The notes: generated from the sequence alone by a model not told the origin. Positions 1-8,474 are shown, counted from the stretch's first letter. The stretch: 38,757 nt of DNA from Azoarcus sp. (GCA_031258965.1 JAIRMC010000061.1:1-38757); one strand, 5' to 3'. A program made the numbers and translations.

Positions 1-380
1 GGCACGCTGCCCGCCTTGCCCGGCAAACCGAGGCGTTCCTCGTTTTCTTCCAGCATCTCGCCGATACGCTGCGCCAGCGCGGCGCGCCCGTTCGGCACGC
101 CGCTGCCGAAACTAATGCGGATGACCGGATATTTGACCGTCCAGTCCCACTTGTCGTGGCAATACAAGCCCCGGAACAGCGGTTCGTTGCCCGCGAAAAG
201 CTCCGCCAGCGTATCGAGGAAGAGGCTCTTGCCGAAACGGCGCGGACGCGAGAGGAAGTAATGGGTGCCTTCGTCGATCAGGCGCAACGCGAACGGCGTT
301 TTATCGACGTAGTAGTACTCGTCCTTTTCCCGGATCTTGGCGAAGGTCTGGATGCCGATGGGCAGTTTCTTTCGGGTCAT
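1..380 (-). CDS. AAA-ATPase-like protein, N-terminal part (truncated by window edge)
   Basis: About 126 codons are visible, starting at the ATG at 380-378 and running off the left edge. The protein begins MTRKKLPIGIQTFAKIRE, continues with 'YYVDKTPFALRLID' and has a P-loop-like segment RPRRFGKSLFLDTL near residues 48-61. This N-terminal pattern (VDKT, then SRPRRFGKS) is typical of the AAA-ATPase-like family PF09820, which usually carries a PD-(D/E)XK nuclease-like domain (DUF1703) at the C-terminus; that part is outside the window. The cellular role of the family is not established, though it is often multicopy and found in accessory DNA. The gene is divergent from the CoA-ligase gene at 634. 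Family assignment is confident, function is not. Confidence 0.85.
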   Translation of the reverse strand, partial: MTRKKLPIGIQTFAKIREKDEYYYVDKTPFALRLIDEGTHYFLSRPRRFGKSLFLDTLAELFAGNEPLFRGLYCHDKWDWTVKYPVIRISFGSGVPNGRAALAQRIGEMLEENEERLGLPGKAGSV

Positions 381-633
381 GGCGGGAGTAGCAACAGATA
401 AAGAAAGCCGATTGTACGGCTTGACCGCGCTCAGGGGCAGACTGCCGCCCATGCAATCGGGCCGGCGAGCGAATGAATGACACAGCCTTATTTAATGTAC
501 GGATATATAAATCCTGGCCATGAACATAAACAATTTCCCGTGCATCAGATAAGTATTTCTCTTATTTGTATTTCGTTTTTATGGCTTTGGATTCCATCAT
601 TCGCGGATCGTTTTTTTCCGATGACCAGACATC
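381..633. other. Divergent intergenic region, AT-rich
   Basis: This spacer separates two divergent genes and must hold both promoters. It is distinctly more AT-rich than the flanking genes, especially 480-610. I could not identify a convincing -35/-10 pair, operator or repeat. Short reading frames here lack ribosome-binding sites and family resemblance. Confidence 0.5.
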
Positions 634-2046
634 ATGGCACATGCATCGCTCGCCACGGTTCGCCACACGGCGGATGTTTCTCCCTTGCGTTATCTCGATA
701 TTGACACCCGCGATCCCGCCGAATATCTGGCGGCGCTCGATGCTTTGCGCTGGAAGAAGCTGCAACGGCAAATCCGTTACGTCTGGGGCAATGAGGATTA
801 TTACCGCCGCCGTTTCATCGAGGCGGGAGTGCGTTCGTCCGAGGATATTCGTTCACTCGCCGATTTCCGCCGTTTGCCCGCGTTTCTCGACAAGGCGCGT
901 CACCGTGAGTCGCAGGAGGCATCGCTCGGGCGTTACGGCCATCCGTTCGGTCTACATTTGACCGCGAAGCTCGAGGCGGCCATTCATCTCGCCGCGACTT
1001 CCGGTACGACAGGGACGCCGACGTTTTATGTGTTCAGTCGCAAGGATCTGGAGATTACCTGCAAGGTGTTGGGGCGCATGTTCCGTGTCGCGGGCATCCG
1101 GCCCGGCGAGACGACGTTCCATGCTTACGGACTCTCACTCTGGCTCGCGGGGATCACATATATACAGGCGCTGGAGGCTTACGGGGCAAGGCCGGTGGCG
1201 GTGGGCGCGGAAGCCGGGGTGCCGAAAATCCTGCGTTATATCGAGCTGACCCGCCCGAGGGTGCTGTTCGCCACGCCTTCGATGGCCAATCAGTTGATCG
1301 AACGCGCGCCAGGGGAGATCGGCAGGCCCGTGGGAGCGCTCGGTATCGAAACCCTGATGGTTTGCGGGGAACCCGGCGGCAGCCAGCCCGCTTTCCGGAC
1401 GCGGGTGCGGGAGCATTTCGGCGCGCAAACGTTCGATATGACAGGCGGCGCCTGGCACAACGGGACGATCACCTGCGATTCGCCGGACGCCCACGGGATG
1501 CATTACATGGCAGAGGATTATTGTTTCCGCTATGACCTCGTCGATCCGGAAACCCGGCAACCGCTGGAAATCCGGGACGGGGCGGTCGGCGAGGCCATTC
1601 ACACGGGGCTGGAGTACGAGGCCGCGCCCGCATTTCGCAATGCGACCGGCGATATTTTGCGATTGCATGTCGGGGAATGTCCGGGCTGCGGGCATTTCGG
1701 CGTTCGGATGGAGATCATCGGGCGCGCGGACGATATGTTGATGGTGAAGGGGGTCAAGGTGTATCCCGCCGCAATCCAGAAGGTCGTGCATGAGTTCTTG
1801 CCGAAGCTCTCTGGCGAGTTGCGCGTCCGGCTCGATGCGCCGCCGCCGAAGGTCGCGCCGCCGCTGAAGCTTGCCGTCGAGGCCGGGGAAGGAGTGCCGG
1901 AGGCGGAGTGGGCGGCACTCGGCAAGGCGCTGGCGCAACGCGTCCGAGAGTTGTTGTCGTTGCGCCCCGCTGTCACGGTGCTGCCTTTTGGCAGTCTGCC
2001 GAGGAGCGGGGCAAAGACGAAGCTGATCGAGGTTGCGCGGTCTTGA
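634..2046 (+). CDS. Phenylacetate-CoA ligase-like AMP-forming acyl/aryl-CoA synthetase
   Basis: 470-residue member of the adenylate-forming (AMP-binding) superfamily, PaaK-like branch. Visible motifs: the phosphate-binding loop ATSGTTGTPT at residues 121-130; GEPGGS near 244; TGDILRL near 338; GRADDMLMVKGVKVYP near 363; and a C-terminal LPRSGAKTKLIE segment where the catalytic lysine of the mobile domain is expected. The family activates a carboxylic acid with ATP to an acyl-AMP, then transfers it to CoA in the cytoplasm. A CPGC pair sits just before the GRADD motif. The substrate cannot be read from sequence. The next gene starts 16 bp downstream, and a crotonase follows, so a three-gene operon acting on one carboxylic acid is likely. 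The ATG at 634 lacks a strong Shine-Dalgarno sequence. Confidence 0.85.
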   Translation: MAHASLATVRHTADVSPLRYLDIDTRDPAEYLAALDALRWKKLQRQIRYVWGNEDYYRRRFIEAGVRSSEDIRSLADFRRLPAFLDKARHRESQEASLGRYGHPFGLHLTAKLEAAIHLAATSGTTGTPTFYVFSRKDLEITCKVLGRMFRVAGIRPGETTFHAYGLSLWLAGITYIQALEAYGARPVAVGAEAGVPKILRYIELTRPRVLFATPSMANQLIERAPGEIGRPVGALGIETLMVCGEPGGSQPAFRTRVREHFGAQTFDMTGGAWHNGTITCDSPDAHGMHYMAEDYCFRYDLVDPETRQPLEIRDGAVGEAIHTGLEYEAAPAFRNATGDILRLHVGECPGCGHFGVRMEIIGRADDMLMVKGVKVYPAAIQKVVHEFLPKLSGELRVRLDAPPPKVAPPLKLAVEAGEGVPEAEWAALGKALAQRVRELLSLRPAVTVLPFGSLPRSGAKTKLIEVARS

Positions 2047-2062
2047 GCGTTTTCCAGGAATG

Positions 2063-2998
2063 ATGTCCGCACCCATCCCTTACATGGCGCGCACCCGCGC
2101 GTACTATCTCGCATTGGGTTACGCCAGTCCCTACGTCTGGGCGCGTCACGACAGCGTGCCTTTCGCGCCGCTAGCGAAGCCGCTCGCGCACAGCCGCGTC
2201 GCACTCATCACGACCGCCGCGCCTTTCCAACCAGGCAAGGGCGAGCAGGGACCGGGCGCGCCCTATAACGCGCGCACAAAGTTCTACAAGGTTTACTCCG
2301 GCGATGCGCGGCTCGACCACGATGTCCGCATTACACATCTCGCTATCGACCGCCAGCACACGAGCATGGAGGACAGCGGCGCGTGGTTCCCCCTGCCGCG
2401 CATGCGGCGTTTGGCGAAAGAAGGGCGTTTTCTGCTCACGGCGCGCTTCCACGGTTTTCCCACCAATCGCAGCCAGCGCCAGACGGCGGAGGCCGACGCG
2501 CCGGAATTGCTCGCCCGCTGCCGGGCGGATGGGGCGGACGCGGCGATCCTCGTCGCCAATTGCCCTGTCTGCCATCAAAGCCTCGCGCTCGCGGCGCGGC
2601 ATCTCGAAGCGCATGGCATCAGTACCGTACTCATGGGCTGCGCCCGGGACGTGGTCGAGCATTGCGGCGTACCGCGTTTTCTGTTTTCCGATTTCCCGCT
2701 CGGCAATGCCGCCGGACGGCCTGGGGATTCCGCCTCGCAAGCGGCAACGCTGGAACTTGCCCTGAAACTTCTGGCGGAAGCGCCTGCGCCACTCACTACT
2801 TGGCAATCACCGCAGACCTGGGCGGCCCGCGACGACTGGAAACGCGATTACGCCAATCCGGAACGTTTCTCCCCAGTAGAACTCGCGCGCCTGCGCGAAG
2901 AAGCGGAAGCCGCCCGCATTGCCGCCCGGACGCTGCGCCAGGCCACGCTCGCGCCTGACGACGCCGAAACCGCGCTCTGTTCTTGTTCGCTTTATTGA
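2063..2998 (+). CDS. GrdB-family protein (glycine/sarcosine/betaine reductase selenoprotein B-like), Cys form
   Basis: About 311 residues. The middle resembles the GrdB/PrdB reductase family (PF07355): a CPVCHQS motif at residues 167-173, then an alanine-rich helix, HGISTVLMGCARDVVEHCG, and PRFLFSDFPLGNAAGRPGD, a signature I associate with this family. Characterised members (clostridial glycine, betaine and D-proline reductases) cleave C-N bonds reductively using selenocysteine; here no in-frame TGA is used and both motif residues are Cys. The protein ends ALCSCSLY, giving a second Cys pair (306, 308) at the C-terminus. No GrdA, GrdC/D or thioredoxin gene is nearby, so the chemistry is unknown. 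Start chosen at the second of two adjacent ATGs (2060, 2063) behind CCAGGA; the true start is uncertain by one codon. Confidence 0.7.
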   Translation: MSAPIPYMARTRAYYLALGYASPYVWARHDSVPFAPLAKPLAHSRVALITTAAPFQPGKGEQGPGAPYNARTKFYKVYSGDARLDHDVRITHLAIDRQHTSMEDSGAWFPLPRMRRLAKEGRFLLTARFHGFPTNRSQRQTAEADAPELLARCRADGADAAILVANCPVCHQSLALAARHLEAHGISTVLMGCARDVVEHCGVPRFLFSDFPLGNAAGRPGDSASQAATLELALKLLAEAPAPLTTWQSPQTWAARDDWKRDYANPERFSPVELARLREEAEAARIAARTLRQATLAPDDAETALCSCSLY

Positions 2999-3013
2999 CC
3001 CGAAAGGAATAAC

Positions 3014-3754
3014 ATGTCCGAAGTTCTCTACGAATCCCGCGACGGTATTGCCGAAATCACCATCAACCGTCCGGAGAAATACAACACCCTCACCCATGAA
3101 GTGATCGACGGCTTGCACGATGCTTGGCTGCGGTTCAATGCCAGCGACGACAGGGTGGCGATCCTCACCGGCGCGGGCGACAAGGCTTTCACCGCCGGGG
3201 CCAATCTCCGGGATATTCCGCATGATTTGTTCCGGGCGATTCCCGGCATCGGCGTTCCCGTGCATAAGCCCGTCATTGCCGCGGTGTCGGGTCTGGTCAT
3301 TGGCGGCGGCATCGTTTTCCTGCAAATGGCCGATCTCGCCGTCGCCGCCGAGAACACGAAACTCTCCTATCCAGAAGCGAAGGTCGGCTTCGCGGGCGGC
3401 CTCGTCGCCTCGCTCGCCGCGCGCATACCCCATAAAGTCGCCATGGAACTGCTGCTCACCGGCGAGCCGATCGACGCCCGGCGCGCCTACGAAATCGGGC
3501 TGGTCAACCAGATTGTTCCAGTTGGTCGGCAAGTCGGCGCGGCGCGGGAACTGGCGAAGAAGATCGCCGCCAACGCTCCCAGGGTGCTTGCACTCCTGAA
3601 GGACTTCGTCAGCCAGACGATCCCCAGGGGACCGACCGAAGCCGCCGGGATCGCCCGCGCCTGCATCCTGGACGACATCAATGCCTCGGAAGATTTCGTG
3701 GAGGGCATCGCCGCATTCCACGAAAAACGCGCGCCGACGTTTACGGGGCGCTAA
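3014..3754 (+). CDS. Crotonase-superfamily protein (enoyl-CoA hydratase/isomerase-like)
   Basis: 246 residues with a crotonase fold: [11 protein letters not shown] at the N-terminus, oxyanion-hole segment FTAGAN (59-64) and a second oxyanion segment at [10 protein letters not shown] (96-105). In bona fide hydratases the latter region carries a catalytic Glu (Glu144 of the rat mitochondrial enzyme); here Val101 aligns with it. The second catalytic Glu is kept (Glu121 in YPEAKVG). The protein may therefore be an isomerase, hydrolase, lyase or altered hydratase. A good ribosome-binding site (AAAGGAATAAC) precedes the ATG, and it follows the GrdB-like gene by 15 bp. Its TAA lies inside the 3' end of the convergent kdsB, a 14-bp overlap, leaving no room for a terminator between them. 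Confidence 0.85.
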   Translation: MSEVLYESRDGIAEITINRPEKYNTLTHEVIDGLHDAWLRFNASDDRVAILTGAGDKAFTAGANLRDIPHDLFRAIPGIGVPVHKPVIAAVSGLVIGGGIVFLQMADLAVAAENTKLSYPEAKVGFAGGLVASLAARIPHKVAMELLLTGEPIDARRAYEIGLVNQIVPVGRQVGAARELAKKIAANAPRVLALLKDFVSQTIPRGPTEAAGIARACILDDINASEDFVEGIAAFHEKRAPTFTGR

Positions 3755-4511
3755 CCCCGAAAACCGCCCTGACGCGCGCCAAGTCTTTTTCGGTATCGAC
3801 CCCGGCGGGCGGGGCCGCGTCGAGGAGAAGCACCTGGATCGGGAAACCGTGCCAGAGCGCGCGCAACTGTTCGAGCGCCTCCCATTGTTCAGGCGGCGCG
3901 GGCGCGAGCGCGGCGAAGCGATGCAGGAAGCCCGCACGGTAGGCGTAAAGGCCGACGTGGCGCAAGACCGGCAAACCCGGCGGCAAACCGCGCGCGCCAT
4001 CCGCCCAGGCGTCGCGCGCCCACGGGATGGGCGCGCGCGAGAAGTAGAGCGCGCGCCCGCGTTCATCGCGGACGACTTTGACGACGTTAGGGTCGAAGGC
4101 TTCACCGGGATCGGTGGCGGGATGGGCAGCGGTGGCAATGGCCGCGCCGGGGTCGGCGGCAAGTTCGCGGGCAACGGCGGTGATCGAGGCGGGGTCGATC
4201 AGGGGTTCGTCGCCCTGCACGTTGACGATGATGTCATCGTCGCGCCAACCCCGGAGAGCGGCGGCTTCAGCGAGGCGATCCGTGCCGGTCGGATGATCGG
4301 CGCGCGTCATCAGCACGCGACCGCCCGCCGCTGTCACGGCATCGAAAACGTCCGGATGATCGGTCGCCACCCAGACTTCTTCCGCACCCGATGCCTGGGC
4401 GCGTTCCAGCACCCTGACGATCATCGGACGGCCGGCGATATCGACGAGCGGCTTGCCGGGAAGGCGGGTGGAAGCGTGCCGTGCTGGAATGACGACGCGG
4501 AATGCGGTCAT
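3741..4511 (-). CDS. kdsB: 3-deoxy-manno-octulosonate cytidylyltransferase
   Basis: 256 residues. KdsB makes CMP-Kdo from CTP and Kdo in the cytoplasm, the activated donor for the first sugar of the LPS inner core. The N-terminus [20 protein letters not shown] is the classic nucleotidyltransferase signature; [15 protein letters not shown] and YAYRAGFL are also characteristic. Length matches the family (about 250). The start at 4511 is chosen because the family begins right at this motif; an upstream in-frame ATG (4565) would add a non-conserved leader lying inside the preceding gene. It is the last gene of the exbB-exbD-lpxK-Trm112-kdsB operon, 7 bp after the Trm112-like gene. Confidence 0.97.
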   Translation of the reverse strand: MTAFRVVIPARHASTRLPGKPLVDIAGRPMIVRVLERAQASGAEEVWVATDHPDVFDAVTAAGGRVLMTRADHPTGTDRLAEAAALRGWRDDDIIVNVQGDEPLIDPASITAVARELAADPGAAIATAAHPATDPGEAFDPNVVKVVRDERGRALYFSRAPIPWARDAWADGARGLPPGLPVLRHVGLYAYRAGFLHRFAALAPAPPEQWEALEQLRALWHGFPIQVLLLDAAPPAGVDTEKDLARVRAVFGVSAP

Positions 4512-4518
4512 GGGCGGC

Positions 4519-4707
4519 TCAGCGCAACGCGTCGACTTCTTCGAGTGTAAGCGCGCGTGCTTCATCGCAGAGCATGACCGGGATGCCGTCGCGGACGGGA
4601 TATGCCAGCCGGTCTGCCTTGCAGACCAGTTCCTGGCTATCCTTCAGGTAGCCCAGCGGACTCTTGCACAACGGGCAGACGAGGGTTTCGAGCAGTCTGG
4701 CGTCCAT
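4519..4707 (-). CDS. Trm112 family protein (YcaR-like)
   Basis: 62 residues, [17 protein letters not shown]...: a Trm112/DUF343 zinc-ribbon-like protein. CPLC is followed by the conserved [20 protein letters not shown] segment and the usual LCDEAR end. Members are small, and in Proteobacteria the gene is routinely wedged between lpxK and kdsB, as here; the bacterial function is not well defined (eukaryotic and archaeal Trm112 activates methyltransferases). The start at 4707 matches the family; its first 71 bp overlap the 3' end of lpxK in another frame, implying translational coupling. Confidence 0.93.
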   Translation of the reverse strand: MDARLLETLVCPLCKSPLGYLKDSQELVCKADRLAYPVRDGIPVMLCDEARALTLEEVDALR

Positions 4708-5725
4708 CGTCCAGTTTCTCCAGGATGATGCCGAGGGCTTCGGCGGCGATGATGGCCCGCACCGGCAGTTCCCAGGCATCGGGCAGCTTGAGGGCAGCGC
4801 ATTTTACCGCATCCTTGCTCGTCATCAGCTTGGGTTCGCCGGGCGCGAAAGCGAGATCGGCGGCGCGATAGCGGTAGTGATCGGGGAAGGGGTGGGGAAT
4901 GGCCTGGATTCCCATGGCCGCGAGTTGGTCGAAAAAGCGTTGCGGCTGGCCGATGCCTGCAAGCGCGTGGACGCGCTGTCCAGCAAAGGCGGCGGCATCG
5001 CGCCATTGATCCGGATTCGAGAGGGAACGGAAGCGGTCGCCTTCGAGGCGCATCGGCACGACAGGGACGGCGTCAGCCAGCGTGCGCAACCGGGGCGAGA
5101 GTCCGCCATGGGCGAGGATGAGATCGACATCGGCAAGGCGCGCGAGCGGTTCGCGCAGAGGACCGGAAGGCAGCGGCCAGCAGTTGCCGAGCGCCGCTTC
5201 GTCGAGCACGGCGACTTCAACCGTGCGCGCCAGCCGGTAATGCTGCATGCCGTCGTCGCTGATGAGGACATCGCACTCGGGGTGCGCGGCCAGCAGGGTT
5301 CGCGCCGCCGCCGGGCGATCCCTGGCCGTGACTACCGGGCAGCCCGTCAGGCGCGCGAGCAGCACGGGTTCATCGCCGTAAAAGGCGGGGTCGGCATCGA
5401 CGCCGACAAGGCAAGGCTGACCGCTGACCGCCGCGTCACCGCCGTAGCCACGCGAGACAATGCCCGGATGTCGCCCCGCTTTGCGCAGTTCTTCGGCAAG
5501 CCAGGCCGCCACGGGCGTTTTGCCGCTGCCGCCGACGGAAATATTGCCGACGACGATCACCGGCACCGGCAACCGCTCGCGGCGCAGGATACCGTTGAGA
5601 TAAAGCCGACGGCGAAGCGCGGCGGCGACCCGGAACAGCGCGCTCACGGGCAACAGCGCCGCCGCAAACCCGCCGCGCTGCCGCCAGAACAGCGGCGCGG
5701 CGCGCGGGGATGGCGCGCTTTTCAT
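4637..5725 (-). CDS. lpxK: Tetraacyldisaccharide 4'-kinase
   Basis: 362 residues. LpxK phosphorylates the 4' position of the lipid A disaccharide precursor at the inner face of the cytoplasmic membrane. It has a hydrophobic N-terminal region, a Walker A segment [20 protein letters not shown] near residues 57-76, and the family motifs [24 protein letters not shown] and AHGG. It is somewhat longer than the E. coli enzyme (about 328), with the extra length at the C-terminus, which overlaps the Trm112-like gene by 71 bp. It starts 10 bp after exbD. Fits the lipid A-Kdo theme of the operon. Confidence 0.97.
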   Translation of the reverse strand: MKSAPSPRAAPLFWRQRGGFAAALLPVSALFRVAAALRRRLYLNGILRRERLPVPVIVVGNISVGGSGKTPVAAWLAEELRKAGRHPGIVSRGYGGDAAVSGQPCLVGVDADPAFYGDEPVLLARLTGCPVVTARDRPAAARTLLAAHPECDVLISDDGMQHYRLARTVEVAVLDEAALGNCWPLPSGPLREPLARLADVDLILAHGGLSPRLRTLADAVPVVPMRLEGDRFRSLSNPDQWRDAAAFAGQRVHALAGIGQPQRFFDQLAAMGIQAIPHPFPDHYRYRAADLAFAPGEPKLMTSKDAVKCAALKLPDAWELPVRAIIAAEALGIILEKLDDGRQTARNPRLPVVQESAGLPEG

Positions 5726-5735
5726 CGTCTGCGTC

Positions 5736-6164
5736 TCAGCGCCGGGATTCCCGCTGCGTGGCGAAAGTGACGTGCGAAAGCCCCGCGTGCTGCGACGCCT
5801 GCATTACATTGATAACGTTCTGGTGCGCCGCCTGCGCGTCGGCATTGATGACCACCACCGGCTCCGCGCCTTTCGCCGGGCGGGCGTTGGCAAGCGCGGA
5901 AGCGATGGCATCGACGCTCTTGTCGGACACCGTCCGCCCGTTGACAATGATGTCCCCTGAAGATGTCACCGCCACGATGATCTCTTCGGCTGCGCTGGCC
6001 GCGCCGCTCGCGTCGGCAGTGGGCAACGCGATCGCCAGCCCGGCGGTTTTGTTGAAGGTCGTGGTCAGCATCAGGAAAATGATGATGACCAGCATCACGT
6101 CGATCAACGGGACGAGATTGATCTCAGGCTCGTTCTTCTGTCCACTGGAATGACGGAAATCCAT
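5736..6164 (-). CDS. exbD: ExbD/TolR-family biopolymer transport protein
   Basis: 142 residues. One N-terminal membrane helix within EINLVPLIDVMLVIIIFLML contains the conserved Asp that takes part in proton flow, followed by a periplasmic domain ending in NVINVMQASQHAGLSHVTFA, typical of ExbD/TolR. With the adjacent ExbB-like protein it forms a proton-driven motor that energises TonB-type transport or Tol-Pal. No tonB, tolA or tolB lies nearby, so ExbD versus TolR is settled by similarity and by the usual betaproteobacterial placement next to lpxK. It is 6 bp downstream of exbB. Confidence 0.93.
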   Translation of the reverse strand: MDFRHSSGQKNEPEINLVPLIDVMLVIIIFLMLTTTFNKTAGLAIALPTADASGAASAAEEIIVAVTSSGDIIVNGRTVSDKSVDAIASALANARPAKGAEPVVVINADAQAAHQNVINVMQASQHAGLSHVTFATQRESRR

Positions 6165-6170
6165 GATCTC

Positions 6171-6776
6171 TCAGCGCCTGCGCTCGCCATGCGCCACCTC
6201 GACGAGCGTGGTCGCCTGCTGTTCCATTTCCACCACATAGTCATCGACCAAGCGGCGGAAGGAGCGCCAGAAGATGGTCGCTGGAACCGCGATGATGATA
6301 CCGAAAGCGGTTGCGTGCAGCGCCATGGCGATACCATGGGCCACCTGTTCCGGCGTTCCCGTGACGCCTTGCCCCGCGAACATCTCGATCATGCCGACGA
6401 CGGTGCCGAACAGGCCCATCAGCGGGCTGATGGCGGCGATGGTGCCCAGCGTGGTGAGGAAGCGTTCGAGGTCGTGCGCCACGGCCCGCCCGGCCTCCTC
6501 GATGGACTCCTTCATGATCTCGCGCGAGCTTTTGATATTGCGCAGACCCGCCGCGAGCACCCGCCCGAGCGGCGAATGGGCGGCGACGCGCGAGACCATC
6601 TCGGGCGGCGCGCCATGACGGCCAAGATCGGCAATAATCCGGTCGAGCAGACCGGAGGGCACCACGCGGGAGCGGCGCAGACTGATCGACCGCTCGATGA
6701 TCAACGCCACGGCAATCACCGAAGCTAACAACAGCGGCCACATCGGCCAGCCGCCGGCCAGGAACATTTGGAACAC
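6171..6776 (-). CDS. exbB: ExbB/TolQ-family proton channel protein
   Basis: 201 residues of the MotA/TolQ/ExbB family. It has an N-terminal helix (WPMWPLLLASVIAVALIIE), a cytoplasmic loop and two C-terminal helices carrying TLGTIAAISPLMGLFGTVVG and the GIAMALHATAFGIIIAVPA segment, all diagnostic. Partners with ExbD in the inner membrane. The start is probably GTG at 6776: GGGGAG sits 5 nt upstream of it, whereas the nearest ATG (6767) is too far from that site. It is the first gene of the operon running to kdsB; its promoter must lie in 6777-7085. Confidence 0.93.
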   Translation of the reverse strand: MFQMFLAGGWPMWPLLLASVIAVALIIERSISLRRSRVVPSGLLDRIIADLGRHGAPPEMVSRVAAHSPLGRVLAAGLRNIKSSREIMKESIEEAGRAVAHDLERFLTTLGTIAAISPLMGLFGTVVGMIEMFAGQGVTGTPEQVAHGIAMALHATAFGIIIAVPATIFWRSFRRLVDDYVVEMEQQATTLVEVAHGERRR

Positions 6777-7085
6777 GCCTTCTCCCCTGAAGAAAAATGG
6801 AAATGTCGAAATTTAGACCTGCCGCGCGGCGCGAGCAAGGGCGCTATACGCATCAGACTCCGCATCCCGTCCACAAAACCTGTGGATAAGTTTGTGGAAC
6901 ATCGCGGGATAGGTGTCATACCCGCACCAGCCGCGCCGCTTCCCGCTTTCCGCCGCAAAATTATGCAACAATCTAACTTGCTGATTTAACGTAAAGATTG
7001 CAAAGTTCAGCGCGATCAAAGCGTTAGCGGCACCCTGTAAAACCCGGTCATCGACAACATGCCCGGCCTGTGGATTCTCCAGCAA
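6777..7085. other. Divergent intergenic region between exbB and xseA
   Basis: This 309-bp region separates the minus-strand envelope operon from plus-strand xseA. It holds a DnaA-box-like sequence inside nested inverted repeats (6870-6897) and an AT-rich part (about 6955-7020) where promoters would be expected. I did not find a high-quality -35/-10 pair in either direction. No small gene is convincing. Confidence 0.5.
6870..6897 (-). promoter_or_regulatory. Consensus DnaA box within nested inverted repeats
   Basis: The minus strand reads TTATCCACA at 6889-6881, a perfect match to the DnaA-box consensus. It sits between CCACAAA (6871-6877) and TTTGTGG (6891-6897), and TCCACA (6870-6875) also pairs with TGTGGA (6881-6886). 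This may be a DnaA-responsive element for exbB or xseA. A single box can also occur by chance, and no origin genes are present. Confidence 0.35.
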
Positions 7086-8453
7086 ATGGCGGACATAGAC
7101 AACGAATTTCAGACAGAAGTTTTTGCAGCTACGCTACGTGTCATCGGCGTGAGCGCACTCAACCGGCTCGCACGCGAAGTGCTCGAAGCCGCCATTCCCC
7201 TGTTGTGGGTCGGCGGCGAAATCTCCAACCTCGTCCGCGCCGCCTCTGGCCACCTCTACTTCACCCTCAAGGACGCACAGGCGCAGGTACGTTGCACCAT
7301 GTGGCGTGGTCGCGCCCAATTGTTGCCTTTTCGCCCCGAAAACGGCATGCGCGTCGAAGCGCGGGCGCTGCTCACACTCTATGAAGCGCGCGGCGACTAC
7401 CAGCTCAACATCGAAACCCTGCGCCCGGCGGGGGCAGGCGATCTGCGCGAAGCCTTTCTCCGGCTGAAGGACAAACTCGCGGCGGAAGGGCTGTTCGATC
7501 CCGCCCGCCGCCGTTCCCTGCCGGATTTCCCGCGCGCGATCGGCCTCATCACCTCACCTGCGGCGGCGGCCCTGCGCGACGTGCTCGCCACCTTGCGGCG
7601 GCGCGCGCCGGGGATAACGGTCGTGCTTTATCCCGCCGCCGTCCAGGGCGCCGATGCCCCACGCCAGTTGCGCGAAGCGCTGGAAACCGCCGGACGGCGC
7701 GTGAAAACCGACGGCATCGGCCTTATCCTGCTCGTGCGCGGCGGCGGCAGCCTTGAAGACCTGTGGGCTTTCAACGACGAGGCCCTGGCGCGGGCGATCA
7801 CTGTTTGCCCCGTGCCGGTCGTAAGCGGCATCGGCCACGAAACCGATTTCACCATTGCCGATTTCGCCGCCGACCTGCGCGCCCCCACCCCCACCGCTGC
7901 CGCGGAACTGGCCAGCGCCGGATATTTCGGCGCGCACAATACCCTTGCCGCCGCAGCCCAGCACATGCGGCAGGCCATCGACCGGCAACTGACGGCTCTG
8001 GTGCAACGTATTGATCGCTGCGCCCTGCGCCTCGTCCATCCCCGCGAGCGCCTGCGGCGCGCGCGCGAAGACCTCGCCCGCCACGAACAACGGCTCCAGC
8101 AAACGATGGCAATCCACCTTGGAGAATCCGCCCGCCGTCTGTCGCAACTCGAACTGCGTCTGCACGCGCGACGTCCCGCGCCTGAAATCCCGCGCATGCG
8201 GCTCGACGGCCTCGGCGAACGTCTGGAACAGGCATCCCGCAGCCTATGCGCGGCGCGACGGCAACGGCTCGACGCCCTTGCCGCCAGCCTCCGGCACCTT
8301 GGCCCGCACGCAGTGCTCGCACGCGGCTACAGCATTGTGCGCGACGCGGCGGGCAACATCCTGCGCTCAGCGGCAAACGTCCAGCCCGGCGACGCGCTTG
8401 AAATCAAGCTGGCCGACGGGCAGATAGACGCCACGGCGAAAACCGCGCGCTGA
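7086..8453 (+). CDS. xseA: Exodeoxyribonuclease VII large subunit
   Basis: 455 residues. XseA with XseB forms exonuclease VII, a metal-independent single-strand DNA exonuclease of repair and mismatch processing. An N-terminal OB-fold nucleic-acid-binding domain (about residues 20-110: VGGEISNL, GHLYFTLKD, CTMW) is followed by the catalytic domain with RGGGSLEDLWAFND (near 219), GHETDFTIADFAADLRAPTP (near 249) and a long coiled-coil C-terminal region. The start is placed at 7086 (MADIDNEF); an in-frame ATG at 7059 is possible and neither has a strong ribosome-binding site. Convergent with the M48 protease gene, 21 bp apart. xseB is not in the window. Confidence 0.96.
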   Translation: MADIDNEFQTEVFAATLRVIGVSALNRLAREVLEAAIPLLWVGGEISNLVRAASGHLYFTLKDAQAQVRCTMWRGRAQLLPFRPENGMRVEARALLTLYEARGDYQLNIETLRPAGAGDLREAFLRLKDKLAAEGLFDPARRRSLPDFPRAIGLITSPAAAALRDVLATLRRRAPGITVVLYPAAVQGADAPRQLREALETAGRRVKTDGIGLILLVRGGGSLEDLWAFNDEALARAITVCPVPVVSGIGHETDFTIADFAADLRAPTPTAAAELASAGYFGAHNTLAAAAQHMRQAIDRQLTALVQRIDRCALRLVHPRERLRRAREDLARHEQRLQQTMAIHLGESARRLSQLELRLHARRPAPEIPRMRLDGLGERLEQASRSLCAARRQRLDALAASLRHLGPHAVLARGYSIVRDAAGNILRSAANVQPGDALEIKLADGQIDATAKTAR

Positions 8454-8474
8454 CGGTTACGAAGGCTCCCTGAC

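Noticed and set aside
477-704. Short plus-strand ORFs in the 381-633 spacer
   Set aside because: No ribosome-binding site, no family resemblance, and overlap with the CoA-ligase gene in another frame.
2063-2998. Possible selenocysteine (in-frame TGA) in the GrdB-like gene
   Set aside because: The frame is open throughout and the motif residues are encoded by TGC; there is no sign of a recoded TGA.
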